Source: Acinetobacter tjernbergiae DSM 14971 = CIP 107465
GTDB lineage: Bacteria; Pseudomonadota; Gammaproteobacteria; Pseudomonadales; Moraxellaceae
DNA length: 64,000 nt
Assembly: GCF_000374425.1 (NCBI RefSeq)
Contig: NZ_KB894366.1
Location: 1-64,000, forward strand
Direction of reading: 5' to 3'
Shown here: piece after piece, positions 8,038-17,731 of the stretch
How positions within the stretch are numbered: position 1 is the first letter of the stretch
Layout of the letters: every line of letters starts with the position of its first letter
The notes under the pieces: model-generated
Databases searched by the model: none
Told to the model about the DNA's origin: nothing
Seen by the model: only the letters and a program-made list of their open reading frames with translations
Program-made: the position numbers and the translations under genes

Positions 8038-9734
8038 TATGCTTGCTCCTGTCCAGCTTGAACTTTAGGCTGTTTTTTCTGCTTCACCGCCAAACCTTGG
8101 TAACGCTTTAACTTGAAATAAGAATAGATAAAAATCAGACCCAAAATAATACACACCAGATCAAAACTGGCGATCATCCATTGTCCATGATAGATACTCA
8201 TCCACAGTGCCTGACCGCCTGTTAAGAAGTTTAGAATTGGCATAAACAGGAACAATACCGCTGCTAAAGCCAGCTGTTCCAACCATGCGGGACGATGCGC
8301 TCGAATAGCCGCATGAATTAAACACAGCAGCCATACAATAAAGAACACATTAATCTCTAGTGGAGAACGTTCTGCCAATTGAGCTGGGATAAAACGATTG
8401 GCAATGAAATAAGCTGCGCAGGCAATCGGTAAACCTGTGATTGCGGTAATATTCAGCACTTCAACCACACGATGGCCAAAAGGCTTATAGCCCAATTTCT
8501 GTACATCTGGAATTCGTTTTACCACCCACAAGATCAGACCTGAGGCCACCATCATAGTACCCAAGATACCCGATAAAAATAATAACCAACGTAGAACTGA
8601 ATCCACCCCATGTGCCATATGTAACCATGTCACTAGGGTATAAATGGCTTTTGAAGTTGAATTTACAGGTTTGGCTTCATCAATCAATTGTCCTGTCACT
8701 GCATTAAACTTCATTGAAGGAATACTTTCTCGATCAAGCAATGTGGTGGTACGGGTTGCATTAAATTGAACGTCTGCTTCAACGGTATTCGGTTTATTCA
8801 CTCGAATTGAAGCAATCGGGTTATCCTCCCAACCTTGTTGAACGTATTGACTCAATGTCAGCAAATTTACCATCGGTGCTGCTGCAAGCACAGGCGCCGC
8901 ATGTTCAGCCTCACCGCGACGGCCACCGCCTCGATTACCACGTCCATCTTCGGCAGCTTCCTTTTGTTTTTGCTCTGCCAATAAGCGTGCTTGTTCAGGT
9001 GTTTTGGCGACGGGCTCATTCAGCATCTGATAGAAATTCTGACCATTTCCATAATGGCTGTCCATCGCCCAAGGCATAAACATAAACATCAATAGCAACA
9101 AGCCACTAAAGGTGATCATGATATGAAAAGGTAAGGCAAATACCGCTGTTGCATTATGCCCATCAAGCCATGAACGCTGACCTTTGGCTGGACGGAAGGT
9201 AAAGAAATCCTTGAAAATCTTTTTATGGGTGATAATACCGCTGATGATCGCCACAAACATGAATAAGGTTGCGATACCGACGATCCAGCGCCCCCAAATA
9301 CGCGGCATGCCATAGAGTTCAAAATGGAAACGATATAAGAAACCTCCACCACGCGTTTCACGTGCTTTAATCTCTTGTCCCGTTTGTGCATCTAAATAGA
9401 TTTCACCTCCACGACGACGACCTTCACCCGGCTTACGGATATTCAGCATAATGGCTGGTTGGCGTTCATTGGCAAAACGGATATTCCAACTTTCGGCAGG
9501 TTGCCCATTTTGCTGCAAATACTGTAATGCATAACCCAGTTGTTGCTGCTGTGAGGTACTATTCACAGACTGATGCAATTCGGGTTTCATCCACACCGTA
9601 ATTTCATTTTGGAAAAAACTGAGCGTGCCCGTCAGAAAAACGGCGTAAAGTAGCCATCCCAAGAGCAAGCTGGTCCATGTATGTAACCATGACATCGACT
9701 GGCGTGGGCCTTCATTTTTACCATCAACACGCAT
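8037..9734 (-). CDS. PepSY-associated TM-helix protein (PiuB-like), iron-linked
   Basis: The 565-residue inner-membrane protein starts with the SMSWLHTWTSLLLGWLLYAVFLTGTLSFF-type first helix (residues about 13-40) of PepSY_TM proteins. A periplasmic PepSY-like stretch follows (GEIYLDAQTGQEI), then several helices with paired His residues (FHFELYG, HKKIFKDFF, LPFHIMI, WLHMAHG). Related proteins are suspected haem- or quinone-linked ferric-siderophore reductases. A charged Gly/Arg-rich insertion (EDGRGNRGGGRRGE, about residue 265) lies in a periplasmic loop. It sits 4 bases after the DUF3649 gene and overlaps the DUF3325 gene. The substrate is inferred from context only. Confidence 0.85.
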   Translation of the reverse strand: MRVDGKNEGPRQSMSWLHTWTSLLLGWLLYAVFLTGTLSFFQNEITVWMKPELHQSVNSTSQQQQLGYALQYLQQNGQPAESWNIRFANERQPAIMLNIRKPGEGRRRGGEIYLDAQTGQEIKARETRGGGFLYRFHFELYGMPRIWGRWIVGIATLFMFVAIISGIITHKKIFKDFFTFRPAKGQRSWLDGHNATAVFALPFHIMITFSGLLLLMFMFMPWAMDSHYGNGQNFYQMLNEPVAKTPEQARLLAEQKQKEAAEDGRGNRGGGRRGEAEHAAPVLAAAPMVNLLTLSQYVQQGWEDNPIASIRVNKPNTVEADVQFNATRTTTLLDRESIPSMKFNAVTGQLIDEAKPVNSTSKAIYTLVTWLHMAHGVDSVLRWLLFLSGILGTMMVASGLILWVVKRIPDVQKLGYKPFGHRVVEVLNITAITGLPIACAAYFIANRFIPAQLAERSPLEINVFFIVWLLCLIHAAIRAHRPAWLEQLALAAVLFLFMPILNFLTGGQALWMSIYHGQWMIASFDLVCIILGLIFIYSYFKLKRYQGLAVKQKKQPKVQAGQEQA

Positions 9735-9738
9735 GACT

Positions 9739-10095
9739 TTACCCTTTTAAAAACCAATACATCAACGTCATCAATACACTGGGAACAATGACTCCCAACC
9801 AGACTTTCAAAGTCGAGTTGACCAGAAACACCCAAATAAACACGGCACAATGAATCACAAATGCCAGCATGGTCGCCCCAAACACGGCATTGGCTTTTAA
9901 AGGCTCAGTGGTAAACAAAGCCCCCATCAACATTGCTGCAATCGCAGCAAAGTAATAACCACCAAAAATAGCCAAGACAAAACGTGAAAAAATCATCAAT
10001 CGATATTTAATCAATGATGATTGTTCCACCTTCTTTTTTGTGACCCTTTTGGCGGAGGCCAAGGGCACAGACGCTTCAATATTCATAAAAGACAC
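9739..10095 (-). CDS. DUF3649 family small membrane protein
   Basis: The 118-residue protein has a basic N-terminus (AKRVTKKK) and three hydrophobic segments (about residues 30-60, 63-85 and 90-115), matching DUF3649 proteins found between siderophore receptors and PepSY proteins. Either a GTG at 10095 or an ATG at 10086 could be the start; neither has a strong ribosome site. It lies about 50 bases after the receptor stop and 4 bases before the PepSY gene, so it belongs to the same Fur-controlled transcript. Function is unknown. Confidence 0.75.
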   Translation of the reverse strand: MSFMNIEASVPLASAKRVTKKKVEQSSLIKYRLMIFSRFVLAIFGGYYFAAIAAMLMGALFTTEPLKANAVFGATMLAFVIHCAVFIWVFLVNSTLKVWLGVIVPSVLMTLMYWFLKG

Positions 10096-10146
10096 CCAGT
10101 CAGGTGACGATGATGCAAAATAATCGCCACCAGCATTTCAGGAAGA

Positions 10147-12981
10147 TTAGAAAGAAAACTTAAGGTTTAGATAATATTGGCGACCACGGACATCACTATA
10201 TTTGCTGAGGTATGATTGCGTTCCAGACATGTCGACCGTGTAATCGTTAAATAAATTTTGAATACCGAAGCTCAGTTCGCTTGAGCTGTGTTTTAGCAAC
10301 TTACTGCTCGGCAATTTCACTTTGGCAAAAATGTCATGATAAATTTGATCTTCGATTTTTAATTTTTGATCGGCACGACCCGTTTGATTCAAAATCGCAG
10401 AAGCATCAACCATTTCGTACGAACCATAATATTGGCTTGCCCAACCAAAACCCCAATTGTCATTGGCTTGTAGATAAATCGAAGCATTGGCACGATTTTT
10501 CAGGGGTGCATCCGAGACCGCACCACCAACCACACTGACAAAATTCTTCTCTGGATCAATCAAATTATGTTGTTGGCGATATTCATTGACATGGGTATAG
10601 CCCAAATTAAAGGTAGTTTCTCCAATCACACTATCAAAGCGATAATTTAAGTTGGTATCGATCCCACTGGTTTTAAGGTTTAAAGCGTTGAAGGGCGTGA
10701 TATCAATTGAAACCACATCGCCAGCTTGATTGCGTTGAATACGGCTACCATATTTGCTTTGATTATCTAAAATATATTGCGCACTGATCGAACTGATATT
10801 ATTGGTTTTTTTGATGTTGTAATAATCAATGGATAGGCGTAAATCAGGAATCGCCTCTGGGGTTAACACAATCCCGGCATTAATACTTTTTGAGCTTTCT
10901 GGGGTTAGATCAGGATTACCGCCAGAAATGCTTTCATACGTGCTAATAATTTTTCCTGTTGTAGGATCGGTTAATGTCGCGCCCGTCACTTGGGTCGAAG
11001 TCGCTTGAGAAATCTGCGAAACCGATGGTGTAACAAAGCCTTCACTATAAGACGCACGGAACATCAATTGATCATTCGGTGCGAAGCGGAAACCTACTGT
11101 TGGCGTGATCGCATCAAATTTCGATTTACCTGAATCATGATAATTTAAAAACTTGGAACGATAGCCTGTAGCAGGATCAATTTTACTGTCATATTGCGGT
11201 ATCTTGGCTTGGACATTGAAATCCTCATAACGTGCAGCCAGTTGCACATCGAGTAATTTGGCGAAAGGCAAATTCAGCTCAGGGGAAATCAGGGGAATAT
11301 TAAATTCCGTGTAAACGCTGGAAGCATTGCTCTTACGCTCGGCAGGTTTTACCCAAGGATTATCGACATGTTGATGATCCGCAAAGCCTTCACTTTCATA
11401 ACGGCGATGCTCAATCCCCGTTGCCAATCGAATATCGCCTGCATACCATTTTGCAATTGGACCTGTGGCTCGAATCGAGAAATCATTTAAGGTCTGCTGT
11501 GTATTATTTTTTGGATAGTTCCAGTATTTTGAAATTAGGTTAGTTGGTGTAGTGGTAAAATCTTGCAAAAAATCAATTGCATTATTAGCGGTATCTTTGT
11601 TCCATGCACTGGCTTTCGGATTGTTGCTGCCTTTACGCGTATAACGTTGACGAATATCCGATTTACTCCATGCATAATCTGCCGAGAGTATCCATTCTGG
11701 TGTAAGGTCAAAGGTAAAGCCTGTTGCTACTTTCTTCTGGGTGGTTTCAAATGTGTCCTTGGCATAGGCTCCTAGGCTATTCAAGCTCAAAGGATAGTTG
11801 ACTAAAATATCCTTGCCAAAAGGATTATGCGGACTATCTTTGCTGACCGTCACCACCCCATAACCATGCGGTGAGGTATTAAATGACCAACCCTCTTCTT
11901 TTTCATAGCCCGCCTCAAGAAACACATTCAGACGGTCACTGAAATCACGATTTAAAGAAAGGCCAAATGCTTCTGTCTTGGTATCGTAAAGTAATCCCTC
12001 TTTATCCGACCAAGCACTGACTCCATCTGACAAACCTAATGCATAGCCTTGCCCCAGTTTGCTCAGATCGCCATTCCAACCTTTAGGAAGATGCGCCATA
12101 GATGAGCCCCATCCTGGCACTAATTCAGAACCATCTTTACTACGAATATTGGTTAAATTGCCTGCAGGCGGGTTGACCTTGTCTCCAATAAGACTATTCG
12201 GATTATTTTTTAAAATATTTTGGCGAGATTTATTTTTCCAGTCACGTTCACTGGCCAACAAGCTATCTTGGTCTTTTTTGGAAACGGTCAACATCACATG
12301 GGTACGGCCATCTTCCAGAGAAAAACCTGAAACCAAATTAAAAGATTTGGCGGGTTGTTGATTATCCACGGTATCGCTATAGCGCACATTTACTTCAGTG
12401 CCAACATAGTCTTTACGTAAAATTACATTGATCACACCACCAATCGCCCCACTACCATAAATCGCAGCGGCTGATGTCGGTAATACTTCAATCCGTTCAA
12501 TTGCAGCCAATGGAATATTATTTAAATTAGGCTGATCGGTAGATTCAGAAGTACCACGACTACCTGTTCCCGCACTACGACGGCCATTAATCAACACTAA
12601 AGTTTGACTGGCGCCAAGCCCACGTAAATTAATTTGACTCGATGTGCCGGAGAAATAACTGGAATTATTGGTTGAGGTCGCCATTGGCAATACTTTAGAC
12701 AATAACTCGGTGACTGTGGTGGTACCTGAGCGCTCAATCTCTTCCCGCTCAATCATAGTGTAGGCTTGGACATCGTCTTCGGTTCGCGGAATATCCATAT
12801 TGCCCGATTTATAGGCAACGTCTTCTTTTGCTGCAGTAACAGAAATCGTTGGAAGTACCGATATATTTTCTAAAGTGTTCTGTGCAGATACTGATGGAGT
12901 GAACATCACAAATAAAACAGAAGTATAAAGTGTTGTTCTAATAAAACTCGGTAAGGTAGGAGATAAATTTTGTTCTAACAT
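10147..12981 (-). CDS. TonB-dependent outer-membrane receptor (iron-regulated)
   Basis: This 944-residue receptor has a signal peptide ending VSAQ near residue 34. A plug domain follows (about 60-190) with the hallmark sequences INLRGLGASQTLVLINGRR and IERIEVLPTSAAAIYGSGAIGGVINV. The rest is a long beta-barrel whose last strand ends YLNLKFSF with a terminal Phe. It should import a ferric siderophore or similar ligand using TonB energy; the ligand cannot be read from sequence. A Fur-like box about 70 bases upstream supports iron repression. Downstream genes DUF3649, PepSY and DUF3325 are co-oriented and tightly spaced. The length is larger than classic FhuA/FepA receptors because of long extracellular loops. 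Confidence 0.93.
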   Translation of the reverse strand: MLEQNLSPTLPSFIRTTLYTSVLFVMFTPSVSAQNTLENISVLPTISVTAAKEDVAYKSGNMDIPRTEDDVQAYTMIEREEIERSGTTTVTELLSKVLPMATSTNNSSYFSGTSSQINLRGLGASQTLVLINGRRSAGTGSRGTSESTDQPNLNNIPLAAIERIEVLPTSAAAIYGSGAIGGVINVILRKDYVGTEVNVRYSDTVDNQQPAKSFNLVSGFSLEDGRTHVMLTVSKKDQDSLLASERDWKNKSRQNILKNNPNSLIGDKVNPPAGNLTNIRSKDGSELVPGWGSSMAHLPKGWNGDLSKLGQGYALGLSDGVSAWSDKEGLLYDTKTEAFGLSLNRDFSDRLNVFLEAGYEKEEGWSFNTSPHGYGVVTVSKDSPHNPFGKDILVNYPLSLNSLGAYAKDTFETTQKKVATGFTFDLTPEWILSADYAWSKSDIRQRYTRKGSNNPKASAWNKDTANNAIDFLQDFTTTPTNLISKYWNYPKNNTQQTLNDFSIRATGPIAKWYAGDIRLATGIEHRRYESEGFADHQHVDNPWVKPAERKSNASSVYTEFNIPLISPELNLPFAKLLDVQLAARYEDFNVQAKIPQYDSKIDPATGYRSKFLNYHDSGKSKFDAITPTVGFRFAPNDQLMFRASYSEGFVTPSVSQISQATSTQVTGATLTDPTTGKIISTYESISGGNPDLTPESSKSINAGIVLTPEAIPDLRLSIDYYNIKKTNNISSISAQYILDNQSKYGSRIQRNQAGDVVSIDITPFNALNLKTSGIDTNLNYRFDSVIGETTFNLGYTHVNEYRQQHNLIDPEKNFVSVVGGAVSDAPLKNRANASIYLQANDNWGFGWASQYYGSYEMVDASAILNQTGRADQKLKIEDQIYHDIFAKVKLPSSKLLKHSSSELSFGIQNLFNDYTVDMSGTQSYLSKYSDVRGRQYYLNLKFSF

Positions 12982-13049
12982 GTAAGAACCTTAATTCATT
13001 ATTAAAAATTTGGTGAATAATACATAAAATAAACAAAAATAACAATACT

Positions 13050-13069
13050 AATGATAATTATTCTCATTT
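13050..13069 (-). promoter_or_regulatory. Fur box upstream of the TonB-receptor operon
   Basis: The sequence AATGATAATTATTCTCATTT closely follows the 19-bp Fur consensus (GATAATGATAATCATTATC) as overlapping hexamers. It lies about 70-90 bases before the receptor start, where Fur would cover the promoter. Known rule plus visible match; binding itself is inferred. Confidence 0.75.
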
Positions 13070-13226
13070 ATATGAAATTACCCTATCCTCGCCTTCGACC
13101 TCACCTTATCTTATTGATTTTTATACTTTATTAAAAATAAAATTTATTATTTTTAAACTAGTTAATACTTTAGACTTCCGTTAACAAAATCGAATTTATT
13201 TTGAAATATGCTATTTATCAACTAAA

Positions 13227-14006
13227 TTAATGCAAATGATGTCTTTTAAAAATACCCTCGCTCATTAACTCATAAAGTTTATTTAAATCCTCTCGCTGAG
13301 ATACTGCCAAGAGTTGGCTATGCATATTCAAAATATTTTGATCTCCACGCATCGCAGGGCCAGTTTGCATCAGTTTAGGATCACTTACTGTTACTTTATT
13401 CGCTGTCTCAACGATTAATGGAAAAAGCAAACTAAAATCAACTTGCTCCGCATCAACGATTTGCTTTGCCATGTCATAACAATAATTACTAAAATTACAA
13501 GCAAACACAGCAGCTAGATGTAAAGTCTGCCGCTGTTTAGAACTATATTGATACACACGATTGCTAAGACTATGTGCTAATACGGTCAATAATGCTAAAT
13601 CATCAGCATGACTCGCCTCCACAAATAAAGGGGTTTCAGACCAATCAACTTCTCTTTCAAAACTGAAGGTTTGCAACGGATAAAAAACACCCACTCGCGG
13701 ATGTATTTGTCCGAGTGTATCTAAACTCGTACTGCCTGAAGTATGAACAATAAGACTGTTTGGTAAATATGTTGCTATAGATTGAATAACAGCAGGAATT
13801 GACTGATCACTGACGGCAACAATCACCAAATCTGTTTGTTGATTGAGTTGTTCACTTTGATTGATTGCCTGTGCATTCACTTGGTTTGCTAAAGCTTTTG
13901 CGTGGTCTAAATTTCTACTAAAAATTTGAACAATTTGGTGCTCTACCCCTAATGTCGTTGCTAAATGCGTGGCAACTCGTCCAGCACCAATCAATGTAAT
14001 TCGCAT
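13227..14006 (-). CDS. Rossmann-like/DUF2520 NAD(P)-binding oxidoreductase
   Basis: The 259-residue protein begins MRITLIGAGRVATHLATTLG, a glycine-rich NAD(P)-binding Rossmann motif. It continues with VIVAVSDQSIP and LIVHTSGSTSLD, typical of the family that resembles ketopantoate/pyrroline-carboxylate reductases. The C-terminal helical DUF2520 domain (about residues 130-250) includes HLAAVFACNFSNY and TGPAMRGD. The substrate of this conserved family is not established. It is monocistronic, with AT-rich intergenic sequence on both sides. Confidence 0.82.
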   Translation of the reverse strand: MRITLIGAGRVATHLATTLGVEHQIVQIFSRNLDHAKALANQVNAQAINQSEQLNQQTDLVIVAVSDQSIPAVIQSIATYLPNSLIVHTSGSTSLDTLGQIHPRVGVFYPLQTFSFEREVDWSETPLFVEASHADDLALLTVLAHSLSNRVYQYSSKQRQTLHLAAVFACNFSNYCYDMAKQIVDAEQVDFSLLFPLIVETANKVTVSDPKLMQTGPAMRGDQNILNMHSQLLAVSQREDLNKLYELMSEGIFKRHHLH

Positions 14007-14164
14007 AATATTATCTAAGATACTTTCTCAGTGTAAGCATGCCAAGAAAAAATAGGTGAATCAATTGTTCTTAATCTAAATAACTTATCAATGAATTTGA
14101 TCTGTCTAATCCTTAAACAAATAAAATTCAATCTAGTTTTCTATACTCCCTAACTAAATTGACA

Positions 14165-14722
14165 TTACAATAGCCAGAGGATGAATAGAACTAGAGCCGT
14201 AAAGCCAAAGATAAATAATAAAAGATAGTTTTTATACCCTACAAGTTCTGTTGTATTTATCAAATTTGACTCTGAAGCAGATAAACTTGTTATCAACCCT
14301 AAAGGAGTCAGTAAAGCAACGGCCCATTCAGAAACATATGCACGAATTGAATCAGCATATTGTTCCAAATAATGAATAATACTTGGAGTATCATTTCCTG
14401 CTTCACTCGTTAATGCTGCGAGGCATTTCGGAATAGCTTGGTTAATGATTTGTTCTGCCTCAAAAGTTGTTAATCGACCACTTACCAAGTTTGTTAGCAA
14501 AACATTTTTAGCTTGATCATTTTGTTCTAATAAATCAGATAGTGAAGGCACAATCACGTATTTTAATTTTTGAATTAAATTTGGCTTAGTCACTAAAATT
14601 GATAGAAAAATTGGATAAAATTTGGATAATAATACACTTTTTTCTTTTGCCAACCCATCTGGAGTATTTAAAAGTACTGAACTTACCTTTTGTCTTAGCA
14701 ATTCTATTGGATTTATAGACAT
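14165..14722 (-). CDS. Membrane protein resembling the N-terminus of Acinetobacter DUF937/OmpA-family proteins, without an OmpA domain
   Basis: The 185-residue product begins MSINPIELLRQKVSSVLL and has a mostly helical, soluble-looking N-terminal region (about 1-130). It ends with one strong transmembrane helix (YLLLFIFGFTALVLFILWLL). From memory, Acinetobacter carries larger OmpA-family proteins with a similar start and layout (helical DUF937-like region, TM helix, periplasmic OmpA domain). Here the chain stops right after the helix. GGAG lies 8 bases before the ATG at 14722, favouring it over an in-frame GTG at 14731. It is alone on its strand. Function is unknown. Confidence 0.65.
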   Translation of the reverse strand: MSINPIELLRQKVSSVLLNTPDGLAKEKSVLLSKFYPIFLSILVTKPNLIQKLKYVIVPSLSDLLEQNDQAKNVLLTNLVSGRLTTFEAEQIINQAIPKCLAALTSEAGNDTPSIIHYLEQYADSIRAYVSEWAVALLTPLGLITSLSASESNLINTTELVGYKNYLLLFIFGFTALVLFILWLL

Positions 14723-14847
14723 TTTAATCACTCCAACAATTGGTAGTTATATACCTTATTTTTTAATTTTATGCTGTTTTCGTATTTATTACTTGCATAT
14801 TATTTTATTGCTGTTGCTCTATTTTTACAATTAAAAATATTTTACAA

Positions 14848-14883
14848 AGCAGAATAAGACCGTATCAGTTCACTTATTCTGCT
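14848..14883 (-). terminator. Hairpin downstream of the pyr genes
   Basis: Eleven-base arms AGCAGAATAAG / CTTATTCTGCT enclose a 14-base loop 13 bases after the pyrC-like stop. The following minus-strand sequence is only moderately T-rich, so termination is plausible but not certain. Confidence 0.5.
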
Positions 14884-14895
14884 GAATTTTATAGA

Positions 14896-16131
14896 TTATG
14901 ATATAAAAATATCAATAACCTTACCAATTAAAGTTTGCCCAAACAACGGCGTATTTTTCCCCTGAGAAATGATTGTTTCTTTAGAGACCAACCATTCTAA
15001 TTCTGGATCAACCAAAACCCAACCTGCTTCTTGCTGCCATCGCTCAGTCATATTTGCAACTTGTGCAGGAATTGAACTCACTTTTTCAACCCACTCTAAT
15101 GGTTCAAACAGACCTTCTTGAATCAGTTGCACACCCAAAGCGACATAAGTATCAAAAGCCGTTATTCCTGGTTGCGTTTCTGCAAAAGGTGCCATTTTCG
15201 CTGAGCTACTTAATGGTTCGTGATGGGTACAAATTGCATCAATCACCCCTTCCTTAACCCCTTGACGCAACAATGCTTTATCTTGCTCAGAACGTAATGG
15301 TGGACGAACATGCGCAAGTGAGTTAAAACCATCGGTCAATTGTTCAGTTAAATGCAATTGATGCATTGCCACATCCGCAGTCACTGGCAAACCTTTGGCT
15401 TTAGCTGCACGAATCAATTCAACTGATGCACCACAAGACAATAAGCCAAAATGTGCTTTCACACCCGTTGCTTCAATCATGAGTAAATACTTTGCAATGG
15501 CAACTGTTTCAGCAAGCGCAGGAATCATTGGTAAACCTTGACGAGAGGCAATAAAGCCTTCATGCGCACAACCATCTTTTGCCAATTGTGGTTCTTCTGC
15601 ATAAAACACCACAGTCAAGTCCAAGCCAGCTGCATATTCAAGCGTACGAATAACAACATCATCGTTTTCAAATGCTGCATTGGCATTGGAAACGGCAGTA
15701 CAACCACCTTTCTTTAAACCTGCCATATTCGCTGGTTGTTTACCATTTAAGCCTTGTGTCTGTGCGCCAATGATGTGCAGATGAATACCGCCATCTAATT
15801 GTGCTTTTTCGATTAAACCATGAATAAGCGCACCATTATCTTGCACAATTGGCTTTGAGTCAGGTGGTGTAATGACATGCAAAATACCATTGGCACGTGC
15901 AGCTTTGCCTTCTGACTTTAAAGTGCCATGTTGCTGCTGACCTGGTTCACGTAAACGAGCGCACAAATCGACCATTGTTGGCATTAACCATTTGCCTTGT
16001 CCATCAATCGTTTCATCAACTTGGTCTACGGCACCAATCAACTTGCCATTTTCAATATAAACTGTTTGAACTTGATCAGTTTTTTGAATTGGATCGAGCA
16101 CACGGACATTTTCAATTTTTACAATACTCAT
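14896..16131 (-). CDS. pyrC': Pseudo-dihydroorotase (PyrC', structural partner of aspartate carbamoyltransferase)
   Basis: The 411-residue protein has the overall fold signature of type I dihydroorotases but lacks their metal ligands. The usual HxH after the first strand is replaced by DLCARLREPG. The PHHL segment is DVAMHQLHLT, and the catalytic TDHAP motif is THHEPL, so the essential Asp is lost. In Pseudomonas and relatives such inactive PyrC' proteins assemble with PyrB into a dodecameric aspartate carbamoyltransferase and are needed for its activity. Here the gene lies 12 bases after pyrB on the same strand, which fits that role. The active dihydroorotase must be elsewhere. Confidence 0.88.
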   Translation of the reverse strand: MSIVKIENVRVLDPIQKTDQVQTVYIENGKLIGAVDQVDETIDGQGKWLMPTMVDLCARLREPGQQQHGTLKSEGKAARANGILHVITPPDSKPIVQDNGALIHGLIEKAQLDGGIHLHIIGAQTQGLNGKQPANMAGLKKGGCTAVSNANAAFENDDVVIRTLEYAAGLDLTVVFYAEEPQLAKDGCAHEGFIASRQGLPMIPALAETVAIAKYLLMIEATGVKAHFGLLSCGASVELIRAAKAKGLPVTADVAMHQLHLTEQLTDGFNSLAHVRPPLRSEQDKALLRQGVKEGVIDAICTHHEPLSSSAKMAPFAETQPGITAFDTYVALGVQLIQEGLFEPLEWVEKVSSIPAQVANMTERWQQEAGWVLVDPELEWLVSKETIISQGKNTPLFGQTLIGKVIDIFIS

Positions 16132-16143
16132 GTGATCTATCCT

Positions 16144-17160
16144 TTACAGTGCAATCGCTTCAATTAAACCTTGTTCTTGTAACTGCCCTTGCATTGCAAG
16201 TGCCAGTACCGCCATACGAACAGCGATACCATTAGTGACTTGTTTCAAAATCACAGATTGATCACCATCAGCAACACTTGAATCAATCTCAACCCCACGG
16301 TTCATTGGCCCAGGATGCATAACGATACAATCAGGTTTAGCCAAAGCAAGACGCTCTTTATTTAAACCATACATTTTATAAAATTCAGATTGAGAAGCTA
16401 ATGCAGGCGAATCAATACGTTCATTTTGAATACGTAAAGCAATAATGACATCACAATCTGTCACACCCGCATCCATTTGATTAAATAAACGAACATGCTC
16501 ACCATATTCATTAAAACCAACAGGTAACAAAGTATTCGGTGCAATCACTCGAATATCTTTACAACCGAGTGTTTGCAATGCCGCTACATTTGAACGTGCA
16601 ACACGTGAATGTTTAATATCACCAATAATCGCGACACTTAACGCTTCAAATGGCTTCTTGGTTTCACGGCGAATCGTCAACATGTCCAACATCGCCTGAG
16701 TCGGATGTGCGTGACGACCATCACCAGCATTAATAATCGCAACTTTCGGGCATACATCTTTTGCAATAAAGTGAGCCGCACCCGAAGATGAATGACGTAC
16801 CACGAAAATATCCGCAGCCATTGCCTCTAAATTCCAAAGTGTGTCACGTAAAGTCTCACCTTTAGAAGTACTTGAACGAGCAATATCAATATTCAAGACA
16901 TTTGCAGACAAACGTTTTGCCGCAGCTTCAAACGTTGTGCGAGTACGAGTAGAGTTTTCAAAAAACAGATTCATGACCGTCAGTCCTTCCAATAACGGAC
17001 GGTTAATCAAATTATTATTGTCGTCTAAAAAGCTTTGTGCGGTATCTAAAATCTTGGTCAGGCTTTCTTTAGAAAGACCTTCAATAGTTAAAAAGTGCTT
17101 TAAATTTCCTTGTTGATTGAGTTGAATCTGACTCAGAGTATGCAATGCTGCCAAGTGCAT
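16144..17160 (-). CDS. pyrB: Aspartate carbamoyltransferase catalytic subunit
   Basis: PyrB condenses carbamoyl phosphate and aspartate in the second step of pyrimidine synthesis. The 338-residue protein carries the carbamoyl-phosphate motif [13 protein letters not shown] near residue 66, the [11 protein letters not shown] loop, HPTQAMLD, and the aspartate-binding region ending MHPGPMNRG. The N-terminus is about 25 residues longer than the E. coli catalytic chain, as in the class of ATCases that pair with PyrC' rather than PyrI. No pyrI is present. It forms a two-gene operon with the pseudo-dihydroorotase. No attenuator could be identified in the leader. Confidence 0.96.
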   Translation of the reverse strand: MHLAALHTLSQIQLNQQGNLKHFLTIEGLSKESLTKILDTAQSFLDDNNNLINRPLLEGLTVMNLFFENSTRTRTTFEAAAKRLSANVLNIDIARSSTSKGETLRDTLWNLEAMAADIFVVRHSSSGAAHFIAKDVCPKVAIINAGDGRHAHPTQAMLDMLTIRRETKKPFEALSVAIIGDIKHSRVARSNVAALQTLGCKDIRVIAPNTLLPVGFNEYGEHVRLFNQMDAGVTDCDVIIALRIQNERIDSPALASQSEFYKMYGLNKERLALAKPDCIVMHPGPMNRGVEIDSSVADGDQSVILKQVTNGIAVRMAVLALAMQGQLQEQGLIEAIAL

Positions 17161-17651
17161 AAGAGATTCCCTATACGTTAAGTTAAGGCATTATACAGAC
17201 TTTAGATTTCATTCGTCGTTGAAGTTTTCAGCACTTAACTAAAAATATTGTTGATTTTTCGCTATCGCTATTTTTATTAATTTTCATAGACCAAGTGACC
17301 TCAGCTGTATCTATTGAAAAAAGTTCATTCTTAATCATTTGATCCAATCTCAGCACTATTCTGGTCAAAAAAATTTATTTTTATTCTCCATTATCAGTAA
17401 ATTTATATTTTTTTAATTACGATAATATCGAACCATCGCACCAAAATTAGGATTAATGGCTTTAAACTTAGCAACTTGCTTCATTATGGTTCAACTTTTT
17501 CTTCCACGTAAAGAAAATAAATAGATTTTTCTCGTCTACCAAAGACAATAACCTAAAAGTTTAACTTACCTCAATACGGCAACTTGAATGGATATTTAAA
17601 ATAATATTCAGCAGAATTAAGCCAGATATTCATATTATTATTTTATCTCAA
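17161..17651. other. AT-rich intergenic region, no supported gene
   Basis: About 490 bases upstream of pyrB hold no convincing coding region. A minus-strand open stretch near 17420-17490 could encode MKQVAKFKAINPNFGAMV and a few more residues, but it has no ribosome site or family resemblance. The pyrB promoter must lie at the right-hand side of the pyrB start. No operator was recognised. Confidence 0.6.
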
Positions 17652-17682
17652 TAAAAAAAGGGGGACAGAATATCTTCCCCCC
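17652..17682 (-). terminator. Rho-independent terminator of the 17732 gene
   Basis: On the minus strand GGGGG, a 12-base loop and CCCCC are followed by TTTTTT. This G/C-rich stem with a U-tract is unusual in the AT-rich surroundings and is placed about 50 bases after the stop codon of the small minus-strand gene. Confidence 0.7.
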
Positions 17683-17731
17683 TATAAATTGCATCCATAT
17701 TTTTAGATTTATATATTTTTATTGTTATAAA

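Noticed and set aside
17420..17490. Short minus-strand peptide beginning MKQVAKFKAINPNFG upstream of pyrB
   Set aside because: Only about 23 codons, no ribosome site and no relation to the pyrimidine genes such as a leader peptide with pyrimidine-rich codons.
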